64,000 nt of DNA, from contig JAUIGV010000007.1 in NCBI GenBank assembly GCA_030432565.1, forward strand, positions 1 to 64,000, read 5' to 3'. Position numbers and translations under genes: made by a program. The notes beneath the pieces are model-generated. The model did not search any database. It was not told the origin of the DNA and saw only the letters and a list, made by a program, of their open reading frames with translations. Source of the DNA: Verrucomicrobiia bacterium (GTDB lineage Bacteria; Verrucomicrobiota; Verrucomicrobiia; Verrucomicrobiales; Akkermansiaceae). Below are positions 27,927 through 36,648 of the stretch, one piece after another. How positions within the stretch are numbered: position 1 is the first letter of the stretch; each line of letters starts with the position of its first letter.

Positions 27927-29231
27927 CTAGATAATCTGGCGGGTATCGAGATAGGCGTTTGCCAGGGCGATCGGGAATTGCTGCGCCGTTTCATCGAGAG
28001 TCACGATGCCGTCAGCCCTGAGAGTTGCGAGCACGGCCTCCCGCTCGGCCGCGTAGTCGTGGGCAGCCAGGTAACCCAGCGCATCCTCAAAGCTCGTCAA
28101 ACCCTTGTCCATCATCTCCCCAATCCCCATTTCACGAAGACTCGCCAGCACCACCACGTGCTTCTGACGAAGCTTCCTCAGGGGCTCACGGAGTTCATCG
28201 GAATCCTCCCCGCGTAAATTGGTCATAACAACGACCATCGAGCGCCGCTGTTGGTGCTTGAGCAGTCGTTCGGCTGCCTCGGCGAAATCGCTCGGAAACG
28301 GGGAGGTTTCGTAATCGTAAAGGTGATTAAGCACCGTAGTCATCGCGCTGGCACCCTTGACGGGCGGGAGCCAGCGATCGGTTCCGCCGAAGCTGAGAAT
28401 GCCAACCTGATCTCCCTGGCGCAATGCCACGTAGGAAAGGAGAAGCATCGAATTCAAACAGTGATCAAACTGGCTGATCTCGCCGTCGATCGTCCGCATC
28501 CGGCGACCGCAATCGAGCATCAGAATCACCGATTGATCCAACTGCTCCTGAAAATCTCGGCTGATCAGACTCTGTCGTTTGGAACTGGCCTTCCAGTCGA
28601 TCTGGGAAAGAGAATCGCCCATTTGATAATCACGAAGCTGGTGGAAATCACGGCTCAGGCCCGTTCGGTTTTTTCGGATAATCCCGGTGTGTTCCTGTCG
28701 ATGAGCCATTGCCATCAAGGCGTAACTCAGAACCGGTTGGTAGTTGGGATACACTTTGACAGTGCCCTCATCACCCACTTTGACCAGCCTTGACCAGAAC
28801 CCCAGCAAGGAAGTCATAAGGACATGGGTCTTCCCAAAATCGATTTCACCCCGCTCGGGAAGAATTATAGGGTAGTTTAGATCAAGATAGCCTCTCCCCT
28901 TGATCCAGCCACGCCATGGGAAGGCCTCGCATTCACAATGGCTCGGAATACCATCGAACACCCCGACATGAAGAGGTCGAGGGGCAGGGTTGATGATTCG
29001 TAACTTCACCTCGCTCTCGATCCCTACCGCCATGCGCCCGGGAAGGGTTCGCTCCACCCGGGGTGGTTTGAAGACGAACGCCACAAGCGCATCGAACAAG
29101 ACGACAAGCGCCAGAATTCCGCCCATGATCCCCCACCACCCGGAAACCGGAGGATACAAGGAACCCGCCAATCCCATGAAGGTCCAGAGGATCAGGAGTG
29201 CAATAAGGGCACGCGTGGGGCGAAGTGGCAT
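27927..29231 (-). CDS. DUF58 domain protein (MoxR-associated)
   Basis: A 434-residue protein with two N-terminal membrane helices (about 8-52), a beta domain, and the DUF58 signature RDYQMGDSLSQIDWKAS at about 200-216, followed by a vWA-like fold (ILMLDCGRRM). DUF58 proteins are nearly always encoded next to MoxR AAA+ ATPases and are thought to act with them in assembling metal-containing or envelope complexes. Here it starts 9 bases after the MoxR gene ends, within a six-gene series of overlapping or nearly touching genes. Confidence 0.92.
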   Translation of the reverse strand: MPLRPTRALIALLILWTFMGLAGSLYPPVSGWWGIMGGILALVVLFDALVAFVFKPPRVERTLPGRMAVGIESEVKLRIINPAPRPLHVGVFDGIPSHCECEAFPWRGWIKGRGYLDLNYPIILPERGEIDFGKTHVLMTSLLGFWSRLVKVGDEGTVKVYPNYQPVLSYALMAMAHRQEHTGIIRKNRTGLSRDFHQLRDYQMGDSLSQIDWKASSKRQSLISRDFQEQLDQSVILMLDCGRRMRTIDGEISQFDHCLNSMLLLSYVALRQGDQVGILSFGGTDRWLPPVKGASAMTTVLNHLYDYETSPFPSDFAEAAERLLKHQQRRSMVVVMTNLRGEDSDELREPLRKLRQKHVVVLASLREMGIGEMMDKGLTSFEDALGYLAAHDYAAEREAVLATLRADGIVTLDETAQQFPIALANAYLDTRQII

Positions 29232-29240
29232 GACAAAAGG

Positions 29241-30275
29241 CTAGATCCGCGGAGCGACCACGGTCTCAAGAGAAGAGCTCAGAAGGTCGTCAACGTTTTG
29301 ACCGCTAATCGCGACTTCCGGAGCAACCTGAACACGGTGACGGAAGACCGGCAGCGAAGCCTGCTTGATGTCATCGGGCATGACGTAATCGCGACCGCCC
29401 ATGATGGCGTAGGCTTTGGCAACCTGTACGAGACTGATTGCACCGCGCGTTCCAGCCCCCAAACTCATGCCGTGGGCCTCGCGGGTATGACGGGTCAGCC
29501 GCAAGGCGTAATCGATGACTTCGGGAACCACCTTCACCATCGCGGTCAGGCGTTGGGCTTCGATAATCGTGGCCGAATCGCAGACCTGCTCGACGCGGCG
29601 AGGGTCCAGCCCCTTGGCGCCGGGAGCGGACGTTACCGCCGAAACCACCTGGAGTTCTTCGGCCATGGTCGGGTAATCGATGATCACCTTCATGAGAAAA
29701 CGGTCCAACTGAGCTTCGGGAAGCGGATAGGTTCCCTCCTGCTCAATGGGGTTCTGCGTTGCAAAGCACATAAATGGAGGAGCGACCGGCAGTGATTGCC
29801 CATCAATCGTCACCTGCTGTTCCTGCATTACCTCGAGAAGCGCGGCCTGGGTTTTGGCAGGGGCCCGGTTAATCTCATCCGCCAAAAGAAGATTCGTGAA
29901 AACGGGACCACGTCGGGTTTGGAACGACTGGCTCTTCATATCGAACAACGTAAAGCCGGTGATATCCGAAGGCATCATATCCGGAGTAAACTGAAGACGC
30001 CCGAATTCACCGCCAAAGGTGCTCGCAAGCGCCAAAACCATGTGGGTCTTGCCAAGACCGGGCTTACCTTCCAGAAGAACGTGTCCCCCGGCCAGGAGAG
30101 CAGCGATAATCTGATTCACCGTATCGCTTTGGCCATAGACCACCTTTTGGATCTCGGAGCGCAGGCTATCGGTCAGACGGCTCACTCCGCCGAGATCAGG
30201 AGTTACTTCCGCCGGACTTTCCACTGGAGCGGGAGTCTCCGGTGCGGGTTGGGAATAGGGATCATTTTCTGTCAT
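29241..30275 (-). CDS. MoxR-family AAA+ ATPase
   Basis: A 344-residue AAA+ chaperone-like ATPase. Walker A is GKPGLGKT (residues 70-77), Walker B is LLADEINRAP, and QFTPDMMPSDITGFTLFD, TQNPIEQEGTYPLPEAQLDRF and the C-terminal lid follow the MoxR pattern. The first 30 residues are a Pro/Glu-rich tail specific to this protein. MoxR ATPases remodel or assemble protein complexes together with vWA or DUF58 partners. Its ATG overlaps the stop of the DUF4350 gene by four bases. Confidence 0.95.
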   Translation of the reverse strand: MTENDPYSQPAPETPAPVESPAEVTPDLGGVSRLTDSLRSEIQKVVYGQSDTVNQIIAALLAGGHVLLEGKPGLGKTHMVLALASTFGGEFGRLQFTPDMMPSDITGFTLFDMKSQSFQTRRGPVFTNLLLADEINRAPAKTQAALLEVMQEQQVTIDGQSLPVAPPFMCFATQNPIEQEGTYPLPEAQLDRFLMKVIIDYPTMAEELQVVSAVTSAPGAKGLDPRRVEQVCDSATIIEAQRLTAMVKVVPEVIDYALRLTRHTREAHGMSLGAGTRGAISLVQVAKAYAIMGGRDYVMPDDIKQASLPVFRHRVQVAPEVAISGQNVDDLLSSSLETVVAPRI

Positions 30276-31423
30276 CGTTTCAAAAGAGCTTGGAGTTTTT
30301 GTGCCACTCTCACGAGATGGCCGGGATCTTTGGGAGGATCAATGGTGAGAGCTTCGGCCACGTCAGCGCGTGTCAAACCGGACTGTTCAGCCAAACGATC
30401 GTAAAGGGTTTCAGGATCTCCCTGGTTTTCTTTTTCAAGCTGAGCCTGAAGTGGGCGCAGGAGATGTTCAAGTTGACCCGTTCGCCATAGGAACCGGGCC
30501 GAAGTGGTGAGCGCCTTGCCGTAGGGTTGTCGCTTGATCGCGTTATCACGGAGGATGGGGCCAAAGCGCGGAACGCGCATCCAGAGCCAGGCGAAAAGCA
30601 AAATAAATCCGCCAATCACGACCATTCGGCCTTCCTTCCAAATCAGCCCGAAGAACGAGGTCGTCGAACCGTAAAGAAAGACAATTTTGCCGCCCCCACC
30701 ATATTCCCCGGCCAAATGATCCAGGAATCCAGCGTGATCTGCGCGCGCCAGATAAGGATTCCGAAATGGTCTGGCGTGCGCGAGCACCATCACTTCACCG
30801 GCTCCATAGCTCCTCCCCACCATGCGGGAACTCCCGTCGTTATCGGAAATCCAATCCCAGCCATTCTCAATCTCCAGACCGACCTCACCTTCAAACTCAA
30901 GATGGTGCCCGCCCCACTCTTCCCTGGTTTTTACCAGCTCCCAAAATCGGGAGAGATGCCCTTCGCGGTCTGAATCCTCCTCCGCAGGTTGATAGGAGTA
31001 ATAAGTCGAGGAGATCTCCAGCTGATCAAAGACGTGGTCCAAACCGGTGAAATCCCCCTTTTCGGGAGCGCCCATTCCGGAATCAGGTGTCGTAAAGTCG
31101 TTCCTCTCAGGCTCTCCACCTTCGACCGTAAGGACAAGATTTCCACCATTGGCGACCCAATCCAATACCCGGATCCCCATCCCCTTCGTCTGGAGAAACG
31201 ACCCCGGCATAATAATCACCCGCGTTTCAAAATCGTAATTCGACCACGTCCGCGAGCTTTCGACATCCCACCCCTGCTGATCGAGATACTTCTCAGCGGC
31301 GAGGTATGGATTGACGCGGGCCTGCCCGGTGTAGCCCAGAGGTATTTCACCCACTTTGCGACGGTCTCCCTTCTGATCGCAACCCGCCAACAAGAAAAGA
31401 CTGATGAGAACAAACCACCTCAT
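30272..31423 (-). CDS. DUF4350 membrane lipoprotein
   Basis: The start at the ATG 31421-31423 overlaps the DUF4129 stop by four bases and gives 383 residues. It opens with MRWFVLISLFLLAGC, a classic lipobox signal; a longer frame to 31459 would hide it. A Rossmann-like exported region (about 20-235, with VIIMPGSFLQTKGMGIRVLD) is followed by one membrane helix (MVVIGGFILLFAWLWM) and a C-terminal cytosolic helical domain. This is the usual DUF4350 architecture found between DUF4129 and MoxR genes. The function is unknown. Confidence 0.85.
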   Translation of the reverse strand: MRWFVLISLFLLAGCDQKGDRRKVGEIPLGYTGQARVNPYLAAEKYLDQQGWDVESSRTWSNYDFETRVIIMPGSFLQTKGMGIRVLDWVANGGNLVLTVEGGEPERNDFTTPDSGMGAPEKGDFTGLDHVFDQLEISSTYYSYQPAEEDSDREGHLSRFWELVKTREEWGGHHLEFEGEVGLEIENGWDWISDNDGSSRMVGRSYGAGEVMVLAHARPFRNPYLARADHAGFLDHLAGEYGGGGKIVFLYGSTTSFFGLIWKEGRMVVIGGFILLFAWLWMRVPRFGPILRDNAIKRQPYGKALTTSARFLWRTGQLEHLLRPLQAQLEKENQGDPETLYDRLAEQSGLTRADVAEALTIDPPKDPGHLVRVAQKLQALLKR

Positions 31424-32952
31424 GGCCTCCTCCTTTCCTGGAACGGCCAGTTGCTCCAAAGCTCATGAATTGTCTCCTCGTTGGGACGGCGACGCGCGTA
31501 GGCCTGCGAAATCCAGGCATTGGTCAAAAGTTTGAAGTAAGAAGCATTTGCGACCTCTCCCTTGGAAGAGACCCTGCGCAGGCAATCCATCTCGGTATCA
31601 CTCTCCTCGATCTCCACCAACTGACGGGTTACGAGAGAAGAAATGGCTCCCCGATAAAGAAGTCCAAGAGCCTCCTGATACTGCCCGTCCTCCCAAAGCT
31701 TGCGAGCCTCCGCAAGCAGATTAGAGGGCAGATTTTCGGGTTCCACATTCATTCCCGCGATGGTGGTTACCTTCTTGCGTTCCTCTGCGGACTCCTTGGC
31801 ACCGCCTCTGAAAGCGTGCAGATTATTGACAATCACCCAGATCAATCCAGCAATGGCGGCAATGACGATAACCCAAAAAAGAAGATGCCCGATCCCTGCA
31901 AAAGCTCCGGGATTCACACTGGAACTCGAGTCGCTCACCGAGTCGCGGGACTCACTCTCCTCTTCTTCATAAATCTCACGGGTGCGCACCTCGAATTCCT
32001 CCTGTTCCAAGACCCGCCGAGCCTCTTGGTTGGCTTCCACCCGCGTCGATGAACCCAGGATCATCAGCCCAAAAAAAATGAGCCCCAGCCTTTGTCCCAG
32101 GCCTTTAAACTTAAGCTCAATGTCCCACCCTTCGGTCCAGGTTCGTGTGTTCACATAAAGTCCGAATCCAGCTCCGGTGTAAAACCAGGCCACGACGGAA
32201 ACCGCATTCAAATAGAATACTCCAAACACGACCCACATCCAATTGGGAAGTAAGTCGGAATCCCCTTCAAAAAACGCCTCCCAGGTCAAAAACTGGTCCA
32301 CTTCCACACCCTCCGGCAACATCATGAGAGCGAAATACACCTGACTTCCACAGAGGAGAATCTCCATCAAAAGACAAATGAAAGTCAGCCCCACCGCCGA
32401 GCTCGCACTGCGATACGAGAGGATCTGATAACGGGCCTTGTAGCGTGCGCCCTCCAATCCTTCCAGATAACGAATTGGTAACACCAAAGACCGGGTCAAC
32501 GGCGAACGGTAAAACAAAAGCCCGATCACGACACACCAGTAGAGCACCGCGAAACCTGCCTTCGCGCTCACATCTTCACCGTCATCCGAATGGAGAAACC
32601 AGCCAATGGCGGTCAGAATCAACCCGATCAGAACCAGTCCCTTGTTTTTATTCAACTCCTTCGGAAGCACCTTCATGGTCTCCCGCCAGGTTGGATGTTC
32701 CCCAAAAAGACTCCGGCTCAGAGGATGAAGCGCGACACGTTCCCAAATCGGCTTCAACCACCAAATCAGAAACATGCCCCAGCCCACCGATTGATAGCAG
32801 ATTACCAAAATTAGAATTCCAAGCGGAAACACCGAGGCCATCCAACCCTTGAGGAGTGACATGGCATGCTCGCCCGTCAAACGAACCCCCAGGTCAATGG
32901 CTTCCCACTGGGTACGGGGCCGGATCTCCGCCGTCACTTTTTCAAGCTCCAC
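31420..32952 (-). CDS. DUF4129 multi-pass membrane protein
   Basis: A 510-residue protein with several membrane helices in the first 320 residues and another near 360-380, separated by an acidic, Ser-rich loop (EEEESESRDSVSDSSSS). The C-terminal cytosolic part (LLAEARKLWEDGQYQEALGLLYRGAI) is the DUF4129 domain, commonly transglutaminase- or MoxR-associated. It overlaps the SpoIIM gene by 11 bases upstream and the DUF4350 gene by four downstream. The role is not established; the gene order suggests a membrane complex served by the MoxR ATPase. Confidence 0.85.
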   Translation of the reverse strand: MELEKVTAEIRPRTQWEAIDLGVRLTGEHAMSLLKGWMASVFPLGILILVICYQSVGWGMFLIWWLKPIWERVALHPLSRSLFGEHPTWRETMKVLPKELNKNKGLVLIGLILTAIGWFLHSDDGEDVSAKAGFAVLYWCVVIGLLFYRSPLTRSLVLPIRYLEGLEGARYKARYQILSYRSASSAVGLTFICLLMEILLCGSQVYFALMMLPEGVEVDQFLTWEAFFEGDSDLLPNWMWVVFGVFYLNAVSVVAWFYTGAGFGLYVNTRTWTEGWDIELKFKGLGQRLGLIFFGLMILGSSTRVEANQEARRVLEQEEFEVRTREIYEEEESESRDSVSDSSSSVNPGAFAGIGHLLFWVIVIAAIAGLIWVIVNNLHAFRGGAKESAEERKKVTTIAGMNVEPENLPSNLLAEARKLWEDGQYQEALGLLYRGAISSLVTRQLVEIEESDTEMDCLRRVSSKGEVANASYFKLLTNAWISQAYARRRPNEETIHELWSNWPFQERRRP

Positions 32953-33910
32953 GATACCCCCTCCCTACAAAAACAAAGTAAAGAAGGTGCAGAACCCAAA
33001 AAGCAATTCCCACCGTGTATTTGATGTTGGCAGCAATCGGCTGGGCCGACCAAAACCCCTCCACCACCGCCGCAAGGGCAGTCATGCACGCTCCACCGAT
33101 AAGTAGGGGAAGTCCGTCCCGACCGGCGCGCGTCAACGCATCGCCCCGGCTCAATTGGCCGGGAGCCAACAGAGCGAAGCCCATTTTCAAGCCGGCCATT
33201 CCGACCACCAGCATTCCCAGAAGCTCGAACGAGGAATGCCCCGCCACAAATCTCCAAAGCAGTTCCGGCTCCCCGGCATACTCCACATACCCGACCACCG
33301 CTCCAAAATAAAGTCCGTTGTAGATTAGAAAAAAGAGAGTCCCGATTCCAAAAAAGATTCCTCCCGCAAACAGCCGGAAATCAATCCCCACATTGTTGTT
33401 AATGTAGTGGGCGAACATCATAAAATTCGACCCGTGTTCTTGTCGAAGGTGCTCCACACTGTCGGCATCCTTGCCATACATGCCCTCAATACTGGACATC
33501 GCCTCCGCTCCCAATAGAGCTTGCACCCATTCGATCTCCTTGTCCGCAGACCACCACATCGCAAAAAAGGGCAACCAAAATACAAACGATACCACTGCAA
33601 AAAGTTTCCACTCACGACGAAAGGCCGCGGGAAAGGCGCCCAGAAAAAAACGAATTGCCCCTTCACCAAATGCGCCCCTCTTGCGATGAATCTGGCGATA
33701 ACCTCGAATCGCCAAACCATTCAAGCGATCACAAATCCGATGCCCGAACATGCGATACTGTGCCAAGGACAGATCGTAGCATATTTTACGAAATCGCGAC
33801 GGAACCTTGTGACCATCCAGAGTTGGCTTCTTGCTTTCCGAACTCGCCAATTGCAATTCGAAGGTCTGCCATTCGGAGGCATTCTTGTTTTCAAATTCCT
33901 GTCGATTCAT
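32942..33910 (-). CDS. SpoIIM-like (stage II sporulation protein M family) membrane protein
   Basis: I start at the ATG 33908-33910, overlapping the RDD stop by four bases, giving 322 residues. A longer frame to 34027 lies within the RDD gene. An N-terminal cytosolic helical segment is followed by about five membrane helices, with the family words NNNVGIDFRLFAGGIFFGIG and VAGHSSFELLGMLVVGMAGLKMG split across them. SpoIIM relatives occur in many non-sporulating bacteria, typically beside RDD and MoxR/DUF58 genes. There is no sign of sporulation genes here, so the family name does not imply sporulation. Confidence 0.9.
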   Translation of the reverse strand: MNRQEFENKNASEWQTFELQLASSESKKPTLDGHKVPSRFRKICYDLSLAQYRMFGHRICDRLNGLAIRGYRQIHRKRGAFGEGAIRFFLGAFPAAFRREWKLFAVVSFVFWLPFFAMWWSADKEIEWVQALLGAEAMSSIEGMYGKDADSVEHLRQEHGSNFMMFAHYINNNVGIDFRLFAGGIFFGIGTLFFLIYNGLYFGAVVGYVEYAGEPELLWRFVAGHSSFELLGMLVVGMAGLKMGFALLAPGQLSRGDALTRAGRDGLPLLIGGACMTALAAVVEGFWSAQPIAANIKYTVGIAFWVLHLLYFVFVGRGYRGA

Positions 33911-34617
33911 CGTTGTTCCTCCAGCCAGTGTGCCATTCCCATGAGTTTTGAAACGCCCTTGGGCCCGACTTCGCCTGTCATTTTTTCGAGATGATTGGCC
34001 AACTCCATCCGACGCGCTTCGGACCATCCGCCGCTTCGGTAACGAAAAGAAAGAACCGCCGCCTCCTCTTCCCGGCTCAGGGTCAAATTAACCGGAACCT
34101 TTTCCAACGGAGGAGGCCCCGGGATGACCGGGTCGATGCGAGGCTTCGAATAAACCACAAGAGTCCCCGCCGCCAGATCTCCCAGCCTTTGGAATCGCGG
34201 ATTGAAAAACACGATCAGCGGCGCAAACGGGATCAGCAACTCCACCCCCCTGATGAAGTTTCGGATCATCGAAGCGCCCATCGTAATTCCTCCTCCGGCT
34301 TCATTGACGACCCGCAATCCGAACGCCCTCTTGCCGATTGTCGCCCCCCAAGGGCTAATCTCGAAGAACACATGGTAGAACCACCAGATCAAAAAGAAAG
34401 AGAGGAGGAAAATCCCTTGCGAAACGTTTCCCCCCATGACCGGGAAGATCAGATTAAAGCCAACATTCAAAATCATAAGGGCAATCATTTCGATCACCAG
34501 ATCAAGGATCCACGCGATCAGGCGCAAAAAAGGCCCTGCAGTCCGGAGATGAATCTCCATCCCCTCGGCGAGTTCCACCGTCTGGAGTGTGTCGATACGC
34601 CGTTTGGGACCTGCCAT
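33907..34617 (-). CDS. RDD family membrane protein
   Basis: A 236-residue protein whose core (about 25-165) is an RDD domain with membrane helices and the family words RLIAWILDLVIE, SPWGATIGKRAFGLRVV and NPRFQRLGDLAAGTLVV. A C-terminal cytosolic extension of about 70 residues is helical. RDD proteins are poorly understood; transport or assembly roles have been proposed. It is the first gene of the RDD-SpoIIM-DUF4129-DUF4350-MoxR-DUF58 series, and the promoter probably lies in the 50 bases before it. Confidence 0.9.
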   Translation of the reverse strand: MAGPKRRIDTLQTVELAEGMEIHLRTAGPFLRLIAWILDLVIEMIALMILNVGFNLIFPVMGGNVSQGIFLLSFFLIWWFYHVFFEISPWGATIGKRAFGLRVVNEAGGGITMGASMIRNFIRGVELLIPFAPLIVFFNPRFQRLGDLAAGTLVVYSKPRIDPVIPGPPPLEKVPVNLTLSREEEAAVLSFRYRSGGWSEARRMELANHLEKMTGEVGPKGVSKLMGMAHWLEEQR

Positions 34618-34667
34618 CTGAACTTCAACAAAAGCTAACGGGCCAAAACCGGAGGTAAAGCTCCCAT

Positions 34668-35522
34668 TTAGTCGGGAAAGACAATGGCCCTCTTACCATC
34701 GATAATCGTGCGGTCATGAACATGGTAGCGGATCCCCCGCGCAAGGGCCGACCTCTCGCAATCGCGACCCAGACGAACCAAATCAAGCACACTGTGGTGG
34801 TGCTGAACCCGCTCAACCTCCTGCTCGATAATTGGCCCGGCATCGAGCTCCCCGGTCACGTAGTGACAGGTCGCGCCAATAAACTTCACTCCGCGTTCAT
34901 AAGCCTGCCGGTAGGGGTTGGCCCCGATGAAAGCTGGAAGAAAGCTGTGATGAATATTAATCATCCTACCGCTGTATTTCTCACACATCCACGGCGGCAT
35001 GATCTGCATAAACCGGGCCAACACCACCAACTCCACATCCTGATCGACAAGCAATGATTCGATTTCCCGAAACCCGGTTTCCTTGTCCTCCTCCATTTCG
35101 ATGTGATGGAAGGGCAGCCCCGCGTTCTCGGCAATCTTCTGACAATCCGCACGATTCCCAATCACCGAAGTGATCTCAATCGGCATCTCGCCAAGTTTGG
35201 TGCGCCAAAGAATCTCGTTCAGGCAGTGATCGGTCTTGGTCACCAAAACCGCCGTCCGCATTTTGTAGGGTAGCCGACGAAAATGCCAATCAGCCTTGAT
35301 GGCCCTCCCCAACACCTCAAAGCTCGCGATGAAATCCTCAATCGGAACCTCAAGGCTCCCGGTATCGATCTCGAGGCGGGCATAAAAGACGCCGCGCTTT
35401 TGCTCAATGAACTGGTTAAACTCAACCAGGTTTGCACTGAATTCTGAAGCATGACTGGCGATCCGCGCCACCAAGCCATGTTTGTCGGGACAAGTGAGTT
35501 TAAGAATGAGACCTTCGCGCAT
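34668..35522 (-). CDS. purU: Formyltetrahydrofolate deformylase
   Basis: Starting at the ATG 35520-35522 the protein has 284 residues, as expected for PurU (E. coli 280). An N-terminal ACT domain (LKLTCPDKHGLVARI) is followed by a formyltransferase fold with the catalytic region INIHHSFLPAF and GATCHYVTGELDAGPII. The enzyme hydrolyses 10-formyl-THF to formate and THF and so balances one-carbon pools. That fits loosely with the glycine cleavage operon in the same window, though the genes are 20 kb apart. Confidence 0.96.
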   Translation of the reverse strand: MREGLILKLTCPDKHGLVARIASHASEFSANLVEFNQFIEQKRGVFYARLEIDTGSLEVPIEDFIASFEVLGRAIKADWHFRRLPYKMRTAVLVTKTDHCLNEILWRTKLGEMPIEITSVIGNRADCQKIAENAGLPFHHIEMEEDKETGFREIESLLVDQDVELVVLARFMQIMPPWMCEKYSGRMINIHHSFLPAFIGANPYRQAYERGVKFIGATCHYVTGELDAGPIIEQEVERVQHHHSVLDLVRLGRDCERSALARGIRYHVHDRTIIDGKRAIVFPD

Positions 35523-35657
35523 GGGCGCTCCATGCACCAATGCCCTCAAAAACTCAAGCCAGACAACTGGAAACCGACTGCACAGACTTCTTCCGCCCAC
35601 GCCATCTACTGCCCGGCAAGGCGGAACACCGTGTTCCAACTCATCAAGCTCAACTCA

Positions 35658-36551
35658 TCAAGCAAACCCCTTCACATGCGCCTTGGCGATCGCAAGGAAA
35701 TCCTCCACCACTCCTTTCGGCCGCCCCTGATACATCGCCCCGATCACCAACGGGGGAAAGTCTTTCAGCACCAGCGGCTTCACCCCTTTTGGAGAGGGTA
35801 AGCCCGGGATGAAGATTCCAATTCCCACTCCAAATCCCCGCCCCACAAAATCACGCACCACATCGGTCGAGTTCACCTCCACCGAGACCGGCCAATTCAC
35901 TTCGTTCCGATCAAACTCCTTCTGGAAAAGTTGCTGTAAAACTTCGTTGGGAGGCAGACCAATCAAGGGCTCCTTGCCGATCAATCCCGTCTTTGAATAA
36001 GGATCTTTTTCCACGTAATCCTTCCAGGACTTGGCTCTTGATTTTGAAGGAACCCAGAGAACGGTGGGAATTTTCAACAAAGGCTCGCTCTTCAAGCCCT
36101 CCGACATTTTGCCGCCAATCACCCCGATTGCGACATCAGCCTGCTGCGAAGTAACAAGCCCATGAACGTCCGACGGTGCCACCTCGCGCAGAGACAACTT
36201 TAGATTGGGCTCCTTCTTCTTTAGCGTTTCCAGGCAATCAGGAAGATGATTCCTCAGCGCCGATGCAGTCGCAGCGAGCCGCAAATGCCGGCCTTCCTCA
36301 CCCCGCAACTTTTCCTCCAGTTCTCCCAGTCGGGAAAAAAACGGGTAAATATAATCGTACAGCTCCTCCCCCGCCGGAGTGAGTGCGAAGGGACGGCGAT
36401 TGAATAACTTGACTCCAAGCTTCTCCTCCAACTGGAGGATTTGGCCACTCACCGCCGGTTGTTGAATCCCGTAAGGCATCTTTCGCACCGCAGCGGTGAT
36501 CCCTTCAAACTTTGCCACGAAGTAAAACAGCTCAAGGTGATGGATGTTCAT
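35658..36551 (-). CDS. LysR-type transcriptional regulator
   Basis: A 297-residue regulator from the ATG at 36549-36551. The winged helix-turn-helix is at the N-terminus (HHLELFYFVAKFEGITAA, then QQPAVSGQILQLEEKLGV and FNRRPFALTPAG), followed by a substrate-binding domain of the usual two-lobed type. It is divergent from the DUF2339 gene with a 97-base gap and lies 135 bases upstream of purU on the same strand, so either could be a target. The effector is unknown. Confidence 0.93.
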   Translation of the reverse strand: MNIHHLELFYFVAKFEGITAAVRKMPYGIQQPAVSGQILQLEEKLGVKLFNRRPFALTPAGEELYDYIYPFFSRLGELEEKLRGEEGRHLRLAATASALRNHLPDCLETLKKKEPNLKLSLREVAPSDVHGLVTSQQADVAIGVIGGKMSEGLKSEPLLKIPTVLWVPSKSRAKSWKDYVEKDPYSKTGLIGKEPLIGLPPNEVLQQLFQKEFDRNEVNWPVSVEVNSTDVVRDFVGRGFGVGIGIFIPGLPSPKGVKPLVLKDFPPLVIGAMYQGRPKGVVEDFLAIAKAHVKGFA

Positions 36552-36648
36552 TGGTGCAAAGTCTACCCAGGCCATTCATCATTTCAATCAATGTTTTCAA
36601 ACGAGATATCAATGCGACAAAAATCTTCATCCCTGCCATTCTCCAGCC

